61,779 nucleotides of DNA, taken from positions 1 to 61,779 of IMG/VR virus record IMGVR_UViG_3300025030_000017; one strand, 5' to 3'. Below, one piece after another: positions 33,342-41,400 of this stretch. The notes below the pieces were generated by a model. It saw only the letters and a program-made list of their open reading frames with translations, was not told the origin of the DNA and searched no databases. The position numbers were made by a program, and so were the translations under genes. The stretch's first letter is position 1. The number at the start of each line of letters is the position of its first letter. Source of the DNA: a virus.

Positions 33342-34562
33342 TTAATGACCGGGGCGGAGGCGCACTATTTCACCAAATGGCGGCGGGCTGGCTTGATACT
33401 TCCCGGTATTGACCCATAGACAGGGATACTCTGGCTCGTTGCCATAATCTGAACAGGCCAGATCAGTCAAATACACGACGGCGCATGGCGTCTCTTCCGC
33501 GTTCTCTTCTATCCATTTCCAAACCGGGTAAAATCGCGTCCCGCCTCCGCCTTTCGCGTCAAGCCTAATCGGCCTCGTCTCTGCGGTGAACTCTTCAACG
33601 TGTTGTACTTTGGTGTCACAGTAGATCACGGTGACGGTCGTCGGGTACTGGTTCAAAATGTCGTCAATCTCGCTGGCGAATTGCTGTAAATCGTCTTTGG
33701 TGATACTGCCGGAAGTGTCAACGGCTACGACAAGCGGCGGCATTTCCTGGTTGTAGAGTGAGGGAAGGATAAGACCTCTTGAGAAATATCGCGGGTTCGG
33801 GCGCTTCCAGGTGTAGTCGTTTCGGGCGGTGCGGTCGATGAACTGTCTAAGTGCTTCCCGCCAATCAACAACCGGTTCTAAAAGCTCGTCAACGTACCTT
33901 GCAAGACTTCCCGGCAACTTGCCCGCCATTTTCGCGGCTTGCGCTGCCTGCTGCGTGGCAATTTTCCAGTCTTGCGCGTTCTGTGCCTTGTCGCTGTCGC
34001 TGGCTGGCTGTCCGTCTTTTCCTGGCAAGTCCCTTACCTCGCCACATTTACCGGGATCGCCTAAATTTGGCTCCTGCGGTCCTTTGCCTTGCTTCCCTGC
34101 TCCGTTGCCTGCTCCGTTTCCCTTTCCCGGTCCTGGGCCTTGTGGTGGCTCTGGGATAAGGTTGTAAATCGCTTCCGCTTCCAGGTTTGCAAAGGCGGGT
34201 GACAAAAGTCTATCTTTCGGAAGTTGCATACCTGCGGCTTCGATCAGGGGGTTAATTGCATAATCGGCGGCAAGGTTCCAGCGTTGCGGGTCGCGTTCTC
34301 CCCTGCGGCATTGGTGCGCGTTGGCAAGGTGCATAACTTCATGGCATAAAACACCTTTAAGCTGGTCAATCGGGAGTGAGTCCACAAAGGCGGGGCAATA
34401 GCCGATATTTACTCCGTCGGTCCACATGGTGCGTTGTTCAGGGTTCTGGATGTACAGCATTTCATCCTCGATCAACTTGGTTTTGAGGGCAAGCGAGCCG
34501 AAAAAGGGCTGGTCAAGTATGAGAGCACTCCTTGCTTTTCTCATTTTCTGTTCTGCTGTCAT
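33342..34562 (-). CDS. VWA-like metallopeptidase (DUF2201-type)
   Basis: 406 residues. N-terminal zinc motif CHEVMHLANAH (HExxH plus a further His) and Asn/Asp residues downstream give a metallopeptidase-like domain. A Pro/Gly linker at 147-180 leads to a VWA-type domain with MIDAS VVAVDTSGSI. Together with the MoxR ATPase it forms a known kind of ATPase/VWA pair that remodels or inserts metal into targets; here the targets are unknown. Confidence 0.75.
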   Translation of the reverse strand: MTAEQKMRKARSALILDQPFFGSLALKTKLIEDEMLYIQNPEQRTMWTDGVNIGYCPAFVDSLPIDQLKGVLCHEVMHLANAHQCRRGERDPQRWNLAADYAINPLIEAAGMQLPKDRLLSPAFANLEAEAIYNLIPEPPQGPGPGKGNGAGNGAGKQGKGPQEPNLGDPGKCGEVRDLPGKDGQPASDSDKAQNAQDWKIATQQAAQAAKMAGKLPGSLARYVDELLEPVVDWREALRQFIDRTARNDYTWKRPNPRYFSRGLILPSLYNQEMPPLVVAVDTSGSITKDDLQQFASEIDDILNQYPTTVTVIYCDTKVQHVEEFTAETRPIRLDAKGGGGTRFYPVWKWIEENAEETPCAVVYLTDLACSDYGNEPEYPCLWVNTGKYQASPPPFGEIVRLRPGH

Positions 34563-34772
34563 TTACATTCCCCTTTCTGTATAAATACGCTCAATGGCGT
34601 CTATCTGCTCTTGTGGTGCGTTCCGGATTTTTGCAGGATCGGCGTTTACCCCTCTGGATGAGTCGGATAAACGTGTTAGGCTAATCCTGCCGTAATAGTC
34701 AACTAACCCTTCCAATCGCCAATATCGGCCTTTGTAATACACGTATTTTGTAAACTGCGGTAAATTTGCCAT
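34563..34772 (-). CDS. Hypothetical protein (69 aa)
   Basis: Start ATG 34772 (MANLPQFTKYVYYKGRYW) chosen for AGGAGGG upstream. Small beta-rich N-terminus and helical end. Between the VWA protein and its partner gene. Confidence 0.5.
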   Translation of the reverse strand: MANLPQFTKYVYYKGRYWRLEGLVDYYGRISLTRLSDSSRGVNADPAKIRNAPQEQIDAIERIYTERGM

Positions 34773-34838
34773 GGTTCCTATTCCCTCCTGTTGATTGCTT
34801 AATGATGCCCCTGAATAGATCAGGAGCACGATAAACAA

Positions 34839-35696
34839 TCAAGCTGCGTTCATGTAACCGCACATCTTAGACATGATTTCGGCACAGTCATTTGCAACGG
34901 CTTGCCGGGTCTTCTTATCGATTCTCAATGTCTCGGGTTCGTATGCTGTCAACCTGGCGGAAACTTCCTTTGTCAGTCGGTCAAGTTCGGCGTCTCCTGC
35001 GATATTCAAGCGGGGTAACAGGTCCACGAGTTCAACGATGTTGCCGACAAGGGAATCCCTGAAGATAGCATCAGGAGTGCTTAACCGTTCTGCCATTGCT
35101 GATACTGCGGTATGCAGGCGGCTCCATACGTCTCTCATGGCTGCGTCCTGGGCCTGCTGGCTTCTCGCGTCAAGCTCGGCTTTGATCCGGCTCACTTCGG
35201 CGTCTCCAAGGTCAACGCGAAAGTCTGACGCATCCGGAAGCGGGTCAACCTGCGTTTCGAAGGAATATTTACTGACGATGTTTTCGGCGCTGGGGTAGTC
35301 TGACTGCACAAACAACGAATTGAGGCGGATTTTAGCATCTTCGACTAATGCGGGGTACTCGATTAAAAACTCGCTGACTGCTGCCTGGAACGCTGCTTTA
35401 TGTTTTCGCATCCCTTCAGAATAGGCGAAGAAATTAGCGGCGGGTAGAATCCTCGCTCCGTCGTCGTTCCAAGGAAGGGTTTGTGCATAGTGAAAAGTTC
35501 GGGCGTCTCCTGCTGCGCTCTGTACCTTCTTCAAGGCGTTGGTGGCTATCAGGGATTTATTGTATCTCCCGGCGTCGTTCGAAGTCTGGAAGTCGTTTTT
35601 GATCTTCTCTGTCGCGGTTTTGTCCAAGCGTCTCGCGCTCCAAATACTTATAGAGAGACGGGCAAGCATGGCTTTTTTACTGATAACGTGTGTCAT
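34839..35696 (-). CDS. Partner protein of the MoxR/VWA set (285 aa)
   Basis: Helical, rich in Ala/Asp/Arg; N-terminus SISIWSARRLDKTATEKIKNDF resembles the third component commonly found between phage or plasmid MoxR and VWA genes (DUF3150-like idea, not confirmed). Function inferred from neighbours only. Confidence 0.5.
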   Translation of the reverse strand: MTHVISKKAMLARLSISIWSARRLDKTATEKIKNDFQTSNDAGRYNKSLIATNALKKVQSAAGDARTFHYAQTLPWNDDGARILPAANFFAYSEGMRKHKAAFQAAVSEFLIEYPALVEDAKIRLNSLFVQSDYPSAENIVSKYSFETQVDPLPDASDFRVDLGDAEVSRIKAELDARSQQAQDAAMRDVWSRLHTAVSAMAERLSTPDAIFRDSLVGNIVELVDLLPRLNIAGDAELDRLTKEVSARLTAYEPETLRIDKKTRQAVANDCAEIMSKMCGYMNAA

Positions 35697-35699
35697 GGT

Positions 35700-35909
35700 T
35701 TAATGCTCCTTTCGTTGTCTGCGGTCGTTTCCGCGTGATGTAAAGCACTGGTTCGGGCAAAGTTGACAGGGTTTCCGATCAACGGCAAAATACAGGTCAA
35801 TTAAAAAGTCTGCTCCGCGTGGCGTCTCCATCAGTTTGCATCCGTGTCTTACGAGGTCGGCTAAATCGGGCTGCGGCTTGTGCCTCCGTTCCTGCAGTCG
35901 TCTGGTCAT
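35700..35909 (-). CDS. Small Cys-motif protein (69 aa)
   Basis: CQLCPNQC with a basic Arg/His tail; AAAGGAG precedes ATG 35909. Perhaps an iron-sulfur or zinc site. Lies between the MoxR gene and its partner. Confidence 0.5.
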   Translation of the reverse strand: MTRRLQERRHKPQPDLADLVRHGCKLMETPRGADFLIDLYFAVDRKPCQLCPNQCFTSRGNDRRQRKEH

Positions 35910-36003
35910 AGCTCCTTTCCTCCGTTTAGTGAATTACCGTGTGGTTGGCTGTAACTGCTTATCTGAACCGTTAAGGATCTTAACGGCTCAATAAACGGTC
36001 AAG

Positions 36004-37014
36004 CTAGATTAAGAGGCTGCTATGGCTGGCCGCCCACTTCACGAAACCCCTTGAACTGGTAACGGTCGGGGCGAGTTTTACCGCGTCTCTCATCAGCAAA
36101 ACAGAAAATTCAGCGGGTAGCCGGTCGCAATATTCCGCAAGCCGATCAATCGTATTATCTGAGGCTTTCCGGCTCAAAGCACCACAAAGTGCGTACAGGG
36201 TCGCCGGATCGGTCGGCACTTCTCCTGCCTGGGGGTTCATCAATATCGCGTCGGGGTTCGGGAGGTTGCGACAGATACGAAGGAATCCAAGGAATTCGGC
36301 TGCAAAGGCTTCTCCTGCTGCGCCAGCGATAACGGGATATTCAAGTTCCTGAGCTATGCCTAGATTTAAGATCCTGCCGACGTTGGCAACGGTGCGGGGA
36401 CAAGGGCTGTTAAATAGGTCGGGGGATGGTTTGAAATCGTGTAGTAGGTTCGGGCGGAAACGGACAAAACTGATTAACTCGGTCGGCATGTTGTTGGACA
36501 ATGCCCAATTGCACCAGGAATCAAGATCAGGCTGTAACTCAACGATGGTTGTAAAGCGGGATTTGACAGGCTCCAAGAGTCCAGAAACGCCGGCGCGGTC
36601 CTGCCTCCGGTTGGTGGCTCCGATAAAACAAATGTGGTCTGATACTTTATGACCGTTCACGCGGCGTGCTAGGATGAGTTGCATTGCTGCGGCTTGCGTG
36701 GCGGGTGGCGCTTGTCCAAGATCGTCTAAAAAGAAAAGGGTGGGGCGCGTTGCCTCGACTGCCTGACGGAGTTCCCCGAAAGGTAAAAACTCGGCGGCGT
36801 CGTTGACTATTCCAGGCAGCCCCTTAAAATCCACGGGGTCTGATACTACGGGATGAGTTATAATGAGGTCTGCGCCTGCGGCTTTCGCGGCCTGGGTGAC
36901 GATATCACTCTTGCCAACTCCCGGCGCTCCCTGGATCAATACCGGCTCTCTCGCGGGTATCATGGTAGCTAGAAGCGTCTCAAGCTGTTTCGGGTTCAAT
37001 GCGATTTCTGACAT
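36004..37014 (-). CDS. MoxR-type AAA+ ATPase
   Basis: 336 residues with Walker A GAPGVGKSD, Walker B LFFLDDLGQ and a sensor region ICFIGATNRR. MoxR ATPases act with VWA proteins as chaperones. It is the first gene of the three-gene set in transcription order. Confidence 0.8.
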   Translation of the reverse strand: MSEIALNPKQLETLLATMIPAREPVLIQGAPGVGKSDIVTQAAKAAGADLIITHPVVSDPVDFKGLPGIVNDAAEFLPFGELRQAVEATRPTLFFLDDLGQAPPATQAAAMQLILARRVNGHKVSDHICFIGATNRRQDRAGVSGLLEPVKSRFTTIVELQPDLDSWCNWALSNNMPTELISFVRFRPNLLHDFKPSPDLFNSPCPRTVANVGRILNLGIAQELEYPVIAGAAGEAFAAEFLGFLRICRNLPNPDAILMNPQAGEVPTDPATLYALCGALSRKASDNTIDRLAEYCDRLPAEFSVLLMRDAVKLAPTVTSSRGFVKWAASHSSLLI

Positions 37015-37017
37015 GGT

Positions 37018-37317
37018 TTAGTTTCCTCCTTTGGCTTTGACAATGGCGTCAATAGCCATATAGTAAGCGGCTGCGGCGTCTTCGTCGTCTTCGTGGAGCT
37101 CCATAAAAAGTCGGATTTCTTCGGCGACTCTCTCTAATGCCGTTAAAAGTTCCGGCGCGGCTGCTATCAACTGCGCATTTGCAAGGGCTTCCTCGTCGCC
37201 AATGTCGCGTGATACAAAATTAACTCCTGCAACAGATGACGATTTCGCATCCGAATAAATGAAGTGATTACCTGATGACGATGCTTTGATAGTCCATGGT
37301 CCTTTTGTGTGTTTCAT
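37018..37317 (-). CDS. Conserved small phage protein (99 aa)
   Basis: The motif DEEALANAQLIAAAPELLTALE is typical of a widespread short phage protein. Start ATG 37317 (MKHTKGPWTIKA) follows AAAGGAGG. Function unknown. Confidence 0.65.
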   Translation of the reverse strand: MKHTKGPWTIKASSSGNHFIYSDAKSSSVAGVNFVSRDIGDEEALANAQLIAAAPELLTALERVAEEIRLFMELHEDDEDAAAAYYMAIDAIVKAKGGN

Positions 37318-37318
37318 G

Positions 37319-37390
37319 TCAATTTCCTCCTTTAATCTGTAGTAATGCCCAAAAAAGCACGATAATTCCGCCAATGGTGATACATTCCAT
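37319..37390 (-). CDS. Tiny membrane peptide (23 aa)
   Basis: GGAGG before ATG 37388-37390, then MECITIGGIIVLFWALLQIK, a single TM helix. Its stop lies next to the next start. Short but well placed and with a good ribosome site. Confidence 0.4.
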   Translation of the reverse strand: MECITIGGIIVLFWALLQIKGGN

Positions 37391-37395
37391 GTGGG

Positions 37396-37530
37396 TTAAT
37401 CCTCCAAAATGACGGTTTCAACCTTTAGAGGCTGCTTTGTGTAAATGACGATGGTCAAGCGGTCGCTGTCCTGGGTTGCGGTCAATAGTGCGTCACCTAA
37501 TTTGACTGTGGTAATCAAGGGCTGTGTCAT
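37396..37530 (-). CDS. Small beta-rich protein (44 aa)
   Basis: TTAGGAGC precedes ATG 37530. Alternating hydrophobic strands (TTVKLGDALLTAT, RLTIVIYT). Unknown. Confidence 0.45.
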   Translation of the reverse strand: MTQPLITTVKLGDALLTATQDSDRLTIVIYTKQPLKVETVILED

Positions 37531-37542
37531 TGGTCGTTGCTC

Positions 37543-37638
37543 CTAAAATCTGACTTCAAGAATAAGATGCCTTACGCGTGGCAGTTCTGAGCGTTTGATA
37601 TAATCCCATTTGCCGGTTATCCATTTCACGCGGATCAT
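37543..37638 (-). CDS. Small basic protein (31 aa)
   Basis: AAAGGA upstream of ATG 37638 (MIRVKWITGKWDYIKR). Positioned in frame with the operon's tight packing. Unknown. Confidence 0.4.
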   Translation of the reverse strand: MIRVKWITGKWDYIKRSELPRVRHLILEVRF

Positions 37639-37640
37639 GT

Positions 37641-37829
37641 CTAAAGTCCTTTCTGGTTGGTGCTTAGATGTTTCTGGATTCTACGACGGCAATTCTTGCA
37701 GGTGGCTTGATTGCGGAAAATAGTATTGTCTAGCTTTGTTATTGATCCAGGGCCGTCATCGAGTTTAACGCCGCAGTACGCTTCTTGATCAGTGTAGAAT
37801 CGTTTGTAATGGATAGGTCTGTTTTTCAT
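37641..37829 (-). CDS. Zinc-binding-type small protein (62 aa)
   Basis: Cys 19 and CKNC at 44-47 with His 7 suggest a metal site; GGAGGAACCCC precedes the ATG. First gene after a regulatory region. Confidence 0.5.
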   Translation of the reverse strand: MKNRPIHYKRFYTDQEAYCGVKLDDGPGSITKLDNTIFRNQATCKNCRRRIQKHLSTNQKGL

Positions 37830-38077
37830 GGGGTTCCTCCGTGGTTGGTATATACCTTAAATGTAAGCATATCTTGTGCCAACAAATTGAGGGATAATAT
37901 AGCAGTGTAATCAATGGGTTATAAATGGGGTGAATGTGAGTGTAAAGAAATCCAACACAAGTGGAAAGTATTCCACAACTTATCAAGGAGTTATCCCCAG
38001 ATAAATTGGCGTAACATGCGGATATTTAAGGAAGTCGGGAAATATTACAGAAAATCTGTGGATAAGTGGCTATTGTG
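37830..38077. promoter_or_regulatory. AT-rich regulatory region of the accessory operon
   Basis: No gene. Holds a 16-bp palindrome GTGGAAAGTATTCCAC (37961-37976), an exact DnaA box TGTGGATAA (38057-38065), a near DnaA box TTATCCCCA (37991-37999) and, on the minus strand at 37865-37882, a sigma54-like TTGGCAC-N6-TGC with GG/GC ten bases apart. These could combine an operator, a replication-linked control and a promoter. Confidence 0.4.
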
Positions 38078-38536
38078 TCAGTCTTTTTTACACTTTCGGG
38101 CATAGTCGGCTATGATCTTGTCAAGAAATGCTTGGTCAAGGGGGGGGAGGGTTCCAGGGCGGATATAGTTTTGTAGCATGTCGCGTATTGTGGCGCTTGG
38201 CGTTTTCCCTAATAATCCAGCAATGAGGCGCAATTCCCACATGATACCAGGTGTGAGCCTTACTGATACCATTACCTCTGCTTTATCCTGGCGTTTCCTT
38301 GGGGCGATCTGCGGCCAAAATATTTCATGTGTATAAAGATACTTCCGTTCAAGCTCCCGCCTCGCCAGTATAAGGCGGGGTTGGGGGTCGATGTTCTCCA
38401 GGTCGTTCCCGTCCTGGTCGATCCAGGTAAAGCCAAGGGTGGACTCCAACAAACGTATCTCCTGCGGCTCCTGCGTTTCGCGGTCGATCAGGCTAACGGT
38501 GTATTCCATCTGTCGTGCGGAGTCGCGTTTCCCCAT
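38078..38536 (-). CDS. Ribbon-helix-helix transcription regulator (152 aa)
   Basis: VMVSVRLTPGIMWELRLIAGLLGKTPSATIRDMLQNYI is a C-terminal RHH domain. The N-terminal half is a separate beta-containing domain. It lies next to the palindromic region at 37961 and may regulate the accessory operon. Confidence 0.65.
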   Translation of the reverse strand: MGKRDSARQMEYTVSLIDRETQEPQEIRLLESTLGFTWIDQDGNDLENIDPQPRLILARRELERKYLYTHEIFWPQIAPRKRQDKAEVMVSVRLTPGIMWELRLIAGLLGKTPSATIRDMLQNYIRPGTLPPLDQAFLDKIIADYARKCKKD

Positions 38537-38552
38537 GTGCTTTATTCCTCCA

Positions 38553-38738
38553 TTAAATATCCATAGGTGTGTTCAGGTCGATCCAGGTCATTCTTCTGGC
38601 TGCTTCCAGGTCCTTTATCGTTTGTGCCGTTGTGGTGGCTGCTTCCTGCATGGCTGCTTTGCCTTCCGGAGTCTCAAGCCATGCGGCGGCTGCTGCTGCC
38701 ATTGCTTCAAGTTCATCAAGGGTGAATTCGTTTGTCAT
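38553..38738 (-). CDS. Small alanine-rich helical protein (61 aa)
   Basis: MTNEFTLDELEAMAAAAAAWL, then a helical Ala/Thr-rich end. GGAGG precedes ATG 38738. Sits beside the RHH gene, perhaps as its partner. Unknown. Confidence 0.5.
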   Translation of the reverse strand: MTNEFTLDELEAMAAAAAAWLETPEGKAAMQEAATTTAQTIKDLEAARRMTWIDLNTPMDI

Positions 38739-39456
38739 GGGTCCTCCGTCTTGGGGCTGTGTCGTCAAAAGTCGCGTTTCCCCTGTTGCCTCTTTCCCAT
38801 ACCTCAATATAGATACTCCTGAACTTTAGCCTCTGCCGTTCCCCTTGGGGGCTGTGCCATAAAAGCCTAAATCAAGGCATACTATCCCCTGTCCTACCTA
38901 CTTAAAAGCCTTCTCAGGGCAAATTTGGAGTTCAGACACATCCCGAAAACAGCCAAAAGAGCCAAAAACAGCCTTTTTATGGGAATAACAGAATACAAAC
39001 GGGAAAACAAGTGGGAAGTCGGCTGCATACAAAAGGCGCTAGAAACGAGAATGAAGAAAGGGGCGGCTCATCGTCGCGGGGTATTATGTCAAGTTCATGC
39101 GCGCGCGTCCGCTATGGTGGCCGATCTAGCTATATTCCAGAGGTGCAAATGAGGTACATCAGGAGGGGGGAAGCGTGTGGCAAGGTAGCATGGACCATCG
39201 ACAGATGTGCCAAGTGCTTAATTATCGCGTGGTTACTCCATTAACTACTTCCATTAGTTGCTCAATGTGGCCCGATCTCCCCCGTCCTGGCGGCTCCTGC
39301 TGGCCTGCTCTCTGCCCCTGCCGGCCCCACCCCCACCCCCCTAGTTGTCCCGACACATCATTTAATATGTCACCCCCTCTCTCAAGCTTGCCCCATTTTT
39401 GGAGTTTAAAACGACTCCCCCCCCCTAAAAAATTTTTCTCCCCGTTTTTTATTCTA
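38739..39456. other. Gene-poor divergent region with unusual composition
   Basis: Two imperfect direct repeats begin TTGGGG(G)CTGTG at 38751 and 38845. A C-rich pyrimidine tract runs from about 39275 to 39430. An imperfect inverted repeat GACACAT/ATATGTC lies at about 39350-39372. Plus frames at 38925-39244 lack ribosome sites or recognised content and I do not accept them. Confidence 0.5.
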
Positions 39457-39501
39457 TTGACTTGCTCAATCCAATTATGATAATAGTGGTAATCATTGGA
39501 T
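39457..39501 (+). promoter_or_regulatory. Promoter and overlapping operator of the recombinase operon
   Basis: TTGACT (39457-39462), 16-base spacer, GATAAT (39479-39484). An exact inverted repeat ATCCAAT (39469-39475)/ATTGGAT (39495-39501) straddles the -10, a likely repressor site. Confidence 0.55.
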
Positions 39502-39512
39502 TGGAGGTGGCT

Positions 39513-39635
39513 ATGAGTGAGTATGTTTGTAAGCGGTGCGGGTATGATTGGGTGAGCAGAATTAAAAAGCCTAAGTGTTGCCCCCGATGCAAAAGTTACC
39601 TGTGGGAAAAGGAGGTAGCAAATGAGTCGGTCTAG
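39513..39635 (+). CDS. Rubredoxin-like zinc-ribbon peptide (40 aa)
   Basis: CKRCGYDW ... CCPRCKS: two Cys-x2-Cys knuckles in the rubredoxin-type order. GGAGG before ATG 39513. First gene of the operon, overlapping the next by 14 bases. Confidence 0.6.
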   Translation: MSEYVCKRCGYDWVSRIKKPKCCPRCKSYLWEKEVANESV

Positions 39636-39921
39636 GCGAGTTTGGAACGAAGTGGCGTACAAGCCTGGGGTCGAAGTGACTGTTGAGCCGATAGAGGGGG
39701 CCGCGCCTTCTATAAAGTCTGCGGCTAAGACGGTGCGCGAGAATTGGCAGCGTTGTGCTGAATGTGGCAAGGAGATTTGGTCTGAGTTCGGGAAGGAATA
39801 TTATCATCTTCTTGCGTGTTCCAAGAGCAATGGGATTGGGTATTACGATGGTGAACGGACTCAGTGTTGTGGTAGGCCGATTAAGGAGCAGGAAGCGATT
39901 ATGTCGAAGGTGAAGAAATGA
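39622..39921 (+). CDS. Zinc-finger protein (99 aa)
   Basis: CAECGKEIW ... LLACS ... QCCGRP supplies cysteine ligands. AAAGGAGG lies upstream of ATG 39622. It ends overlapping the recombinase by four bases. Unknown; could be a recombination accessory factor by position. Confidence 0.55.
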   Translation: MSRSRRVWNEVAYKPGVEVTVEPIEGAAPSIKSAAKTVRENWQRCAECGKEIWSEFGKEYYHLLACSKSNGIGYYDGERTQCCGRPIKEQEAIMSKVKK

Positions 39922-40502
39922 CACGTCAAATGGCTCAAGCGCAGAATCATCCGAAAAAGGACAGCATCATAGCATCGAAGCCGATTACGGATATGGCGAG
40001 GATAGCGAAGATCAAAGCTGACTTGTCTTCTAGGCCGCGTGACTTTGCTCTGTTCACCGTGGGGGTCAACACTGCGTTTCGTGCCTCGGACCTTTTGAGC
40101 CTCAAGGTTGGCGATGTGAGGGGTGACGTTATCGAGAAGCGCGAGAAGAAGACTTCAAAGGTCAGGAAGTTTTATCTCAACAACACGATCAAGAAAGCGG
40201 TCGCGCCTTTGATCGCAGGGAGGGATGACGATGACTGGTTGTTCGTCTCTGAGCGCGGTGGTGGGCCTCTGACTGTGCCTGCGTTTTCTCAGATGGTGAA
40301 GACGTGGTGTTTCAGGGCTGGTCTTAGGGGAGGGTATTCGGCTCATTCGTTGAGAAAGACCTGGGCAAGATACCAGTACGAGGCTGGTGAATCATTGACG
40401 ATGATTTCTGATGCGTTGGGTCATGTGTCGGAGAAGGTGACGCGGGTTTATCTCGGCCTTCAGGTGGAAGATATGAAATCGATGTATATGAGGGAGATAT
40501 GA
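39918..40502 (+). CDS. Minimal tyrosine recombinase
   Basis: 194 residues with the full catalytic set: Arg in NTAFRASDLLSLKVGDV, Lys in EKKTSKVRKF, His-x-x-Arg in SAHSLRKTWA, His in DALGHVSEK and Tyr in VTRVYLGLQ. The N-terminal arm- and core-binding domains of full integrases are nearly absent (about 35 residues before the fold). It lacks the extra helix of IntI. It could be a resolvase or small integrase; its neighbours include attC-like cassettes. Confidence 0.75.
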   Translation: MTRQMAQAQNHPKKDSIIASKPITDMARIAKIKADLSSRPRDFALFTVGVNTAFRASDLLSLKVGDVRGDVIEKREKKTSKVRKFYLNNTIKKAVAPLIAGRDDDDWLFVSERGGGPLTVPAFSQMVKTWCFRAGLRGGYSAHSLRKTWARYQYEAGESLTMISDALGHVSEKVTRVYLGLQVEDMKSMYMREI

Positions 40503-40642
40503 AACTCTGCATCAAATGCGGCGGCGAGGTCAAGAGCAAGAAGGGTGTCTATTGCCCTGCGTGTCTCAAGAAGATTTGCCAGCCACGTTTCAATGGACGG
40601 CGCGGGGTTATCATGCCTGATTATAAAAGGAGGTCACTGTGA
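40499..40642 (+). CDS. Zinc-ribbon peptide (47 aa)
   Basis: CIKCGG ... CPACL with basic tail. ATGA overlap with the recombinase stop. Third zinc ribbon in a row. Confidence 0.5.
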   Translation: MKLCIKCGGEVKSKKGVYCPACLKKICQPRFNGRRGVIMPDYKRRSL

Positions 40643-40767
40643 GTGTTTTTGACGTTCCTATCACCGACGAGAACAGCGAGTTCCTAGAGCGCGTTGCTAT
40701 CATCATGGAAGGTGAGAAGTGCGATGAGGCGAGGGCTGTGGAGATTGCGAAGGAGACGACAAAGTGA
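40639..40767 (+). CDS. Small acidic protein (42 aa)
   Basis: GTG start follows AAAAGGAGG, eight bases away; overlaps the stop of the previous gene (GTGA) and the next gene. Helical (NSEFLERVAIIMEGEKCDEAR). Unknown. Confidence 0.5.
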   Translation: MSVFDVPITDENSEFLERVAIIMEGEKCDEARAVEIAKETTK

Positions 40768-41090
40768 CCGACTCTCCCGACCTCTACGCGATTATCGAAC
40801 TGATGGGCCGGCAGACAATAGCCGGGAAGGTGAGCGAGTACAGCCTTGGTGGGACATTTGTGCGCGTTGACGTGCCTGCTGTTGGTGGCAATGTCGGATT
40901 TACCAAACTATTCGGGGCGCAAGCGATTTACGGCACGTTTGTGGATCGGGATGTTTGTTTGGCTGCTGCTGAAAAGTTGGGTCGGGTGCCGGTGACTGTC
41001 TACGATTTAGGAGCAGTGACGGCAGAGGCGGTGAAGCAGAGGCTTTTGGAGTCAACACGTGTGGATGGCTATGACGACCCACCGTTTTAG
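40764..41090 (+). CDS. Conserved small phage protein (108 aa)
   Basis: ELMGRQTIAGKVSEYSLGG..VRVDVP...GFTKLFGAQAIYG is a recurring phage protein pattern. GTG start overlaps the previous stop. Function unknown. A cassette-like region begins right after its stop. Confidence 0.65.
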   Translation: MTDSPDLYAIIELMGRQTIAGKVSEYSLGGTFVRVDVPAVGGNVGFTKLFGAQAIYGTFVDRDVCLAAAEKLGRVPVTVYDLGAVTAEAVKQRLLESTRVDGYDDPPF

Positions 41091-41115
41091 ATAACACCCG
41101 CGCTGCGGGGGAGGA

Positions 41116-41165
41116 GTCTAACGGTTTGAATTAACCCGCCTGTCGGGTTCGATGTCTGGTTATGG
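41116..41165 (+). other. attC-like site B
   Basis: Box GTCTAAC (41116-41122), spacer, arm ATT-AACCCG, five-base loop CCTGT, arm CGGGTT, extrahelical C, GAT, spacer GTCTG, box GTTATGG (41159-41165). Its first bases share TAACGGTTTGAAWTAACC with site A. Confidence 0.45.
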
Positions 41166-41400
41166 CGCGCGGTGATCGGAGACTAAAATGGATTTTACTT
41201 ATGACCAAGCAAGAGATTTATTTGAAGCATTCGGCGGGGATGAAGAAACGGTGATAACTGTAACTCTCGTAACAAATGGGCATAGTGGACCTGGCCTGTA
41301 TGCCAGCTTTACAGACTATCCCGAAGAGGGAGGCATCTTTCTTGGCGACGAAGAAGCACCATAACCAACAAGCTCACCGGCTCGTCCGGTGCAGCGGGAG
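41159..41400 (+). mobile_element. Integron-like gene cassette 3
   Basis: Opens with GTTATGG and its gene ends at CCATAAC (41359-41365), an exact seven-base reverse complement. The stop codon overlaps the second box. The hairpin of site C follows. About 240 bp with one gene, the size of an ordinary integron cassette. Confidence 0.5.
41188..41364 (+). CDS. Small cassette protein with GHSGPGLY motif (58 aa)
   Basis: MDFTYDQARDLFEAFGGDEE then TNGHSGPGLYASFTDYPEEG. I associate this motif with small hypothetical proteins of Gram-negative bacteria, some in cassettes, but cannot verify it. A weak GGAG is nine bases upstream. Its stop lies in the attC-like box. Confidence 0.55.
   Translation: MDFTYDQARDLFEAFGGDEETVITVTLVTNGHSGPGLYASFTDYPEEGGIFLGDEEAP

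Noticed and set aside
38925-39244. Plus-strand frames in the divergent region
   Set aside because: No ribosome site, no family resemblance, and odd composition; treated as non-coding.
39222-39924. Minus-strand frames opposite the zinc-ribbon genes
   Set aside because: They lack start signals and the plus-strand genes are supported by Cys-x2-Cys motifs and promoter.
39918-40502. Calling the recombinase an integron integrase
   Set aside because: It is only 194 aa, lacks the N-terminal domain and the IntI-specific insertion; kept as a minimal tyrosine recombinase.
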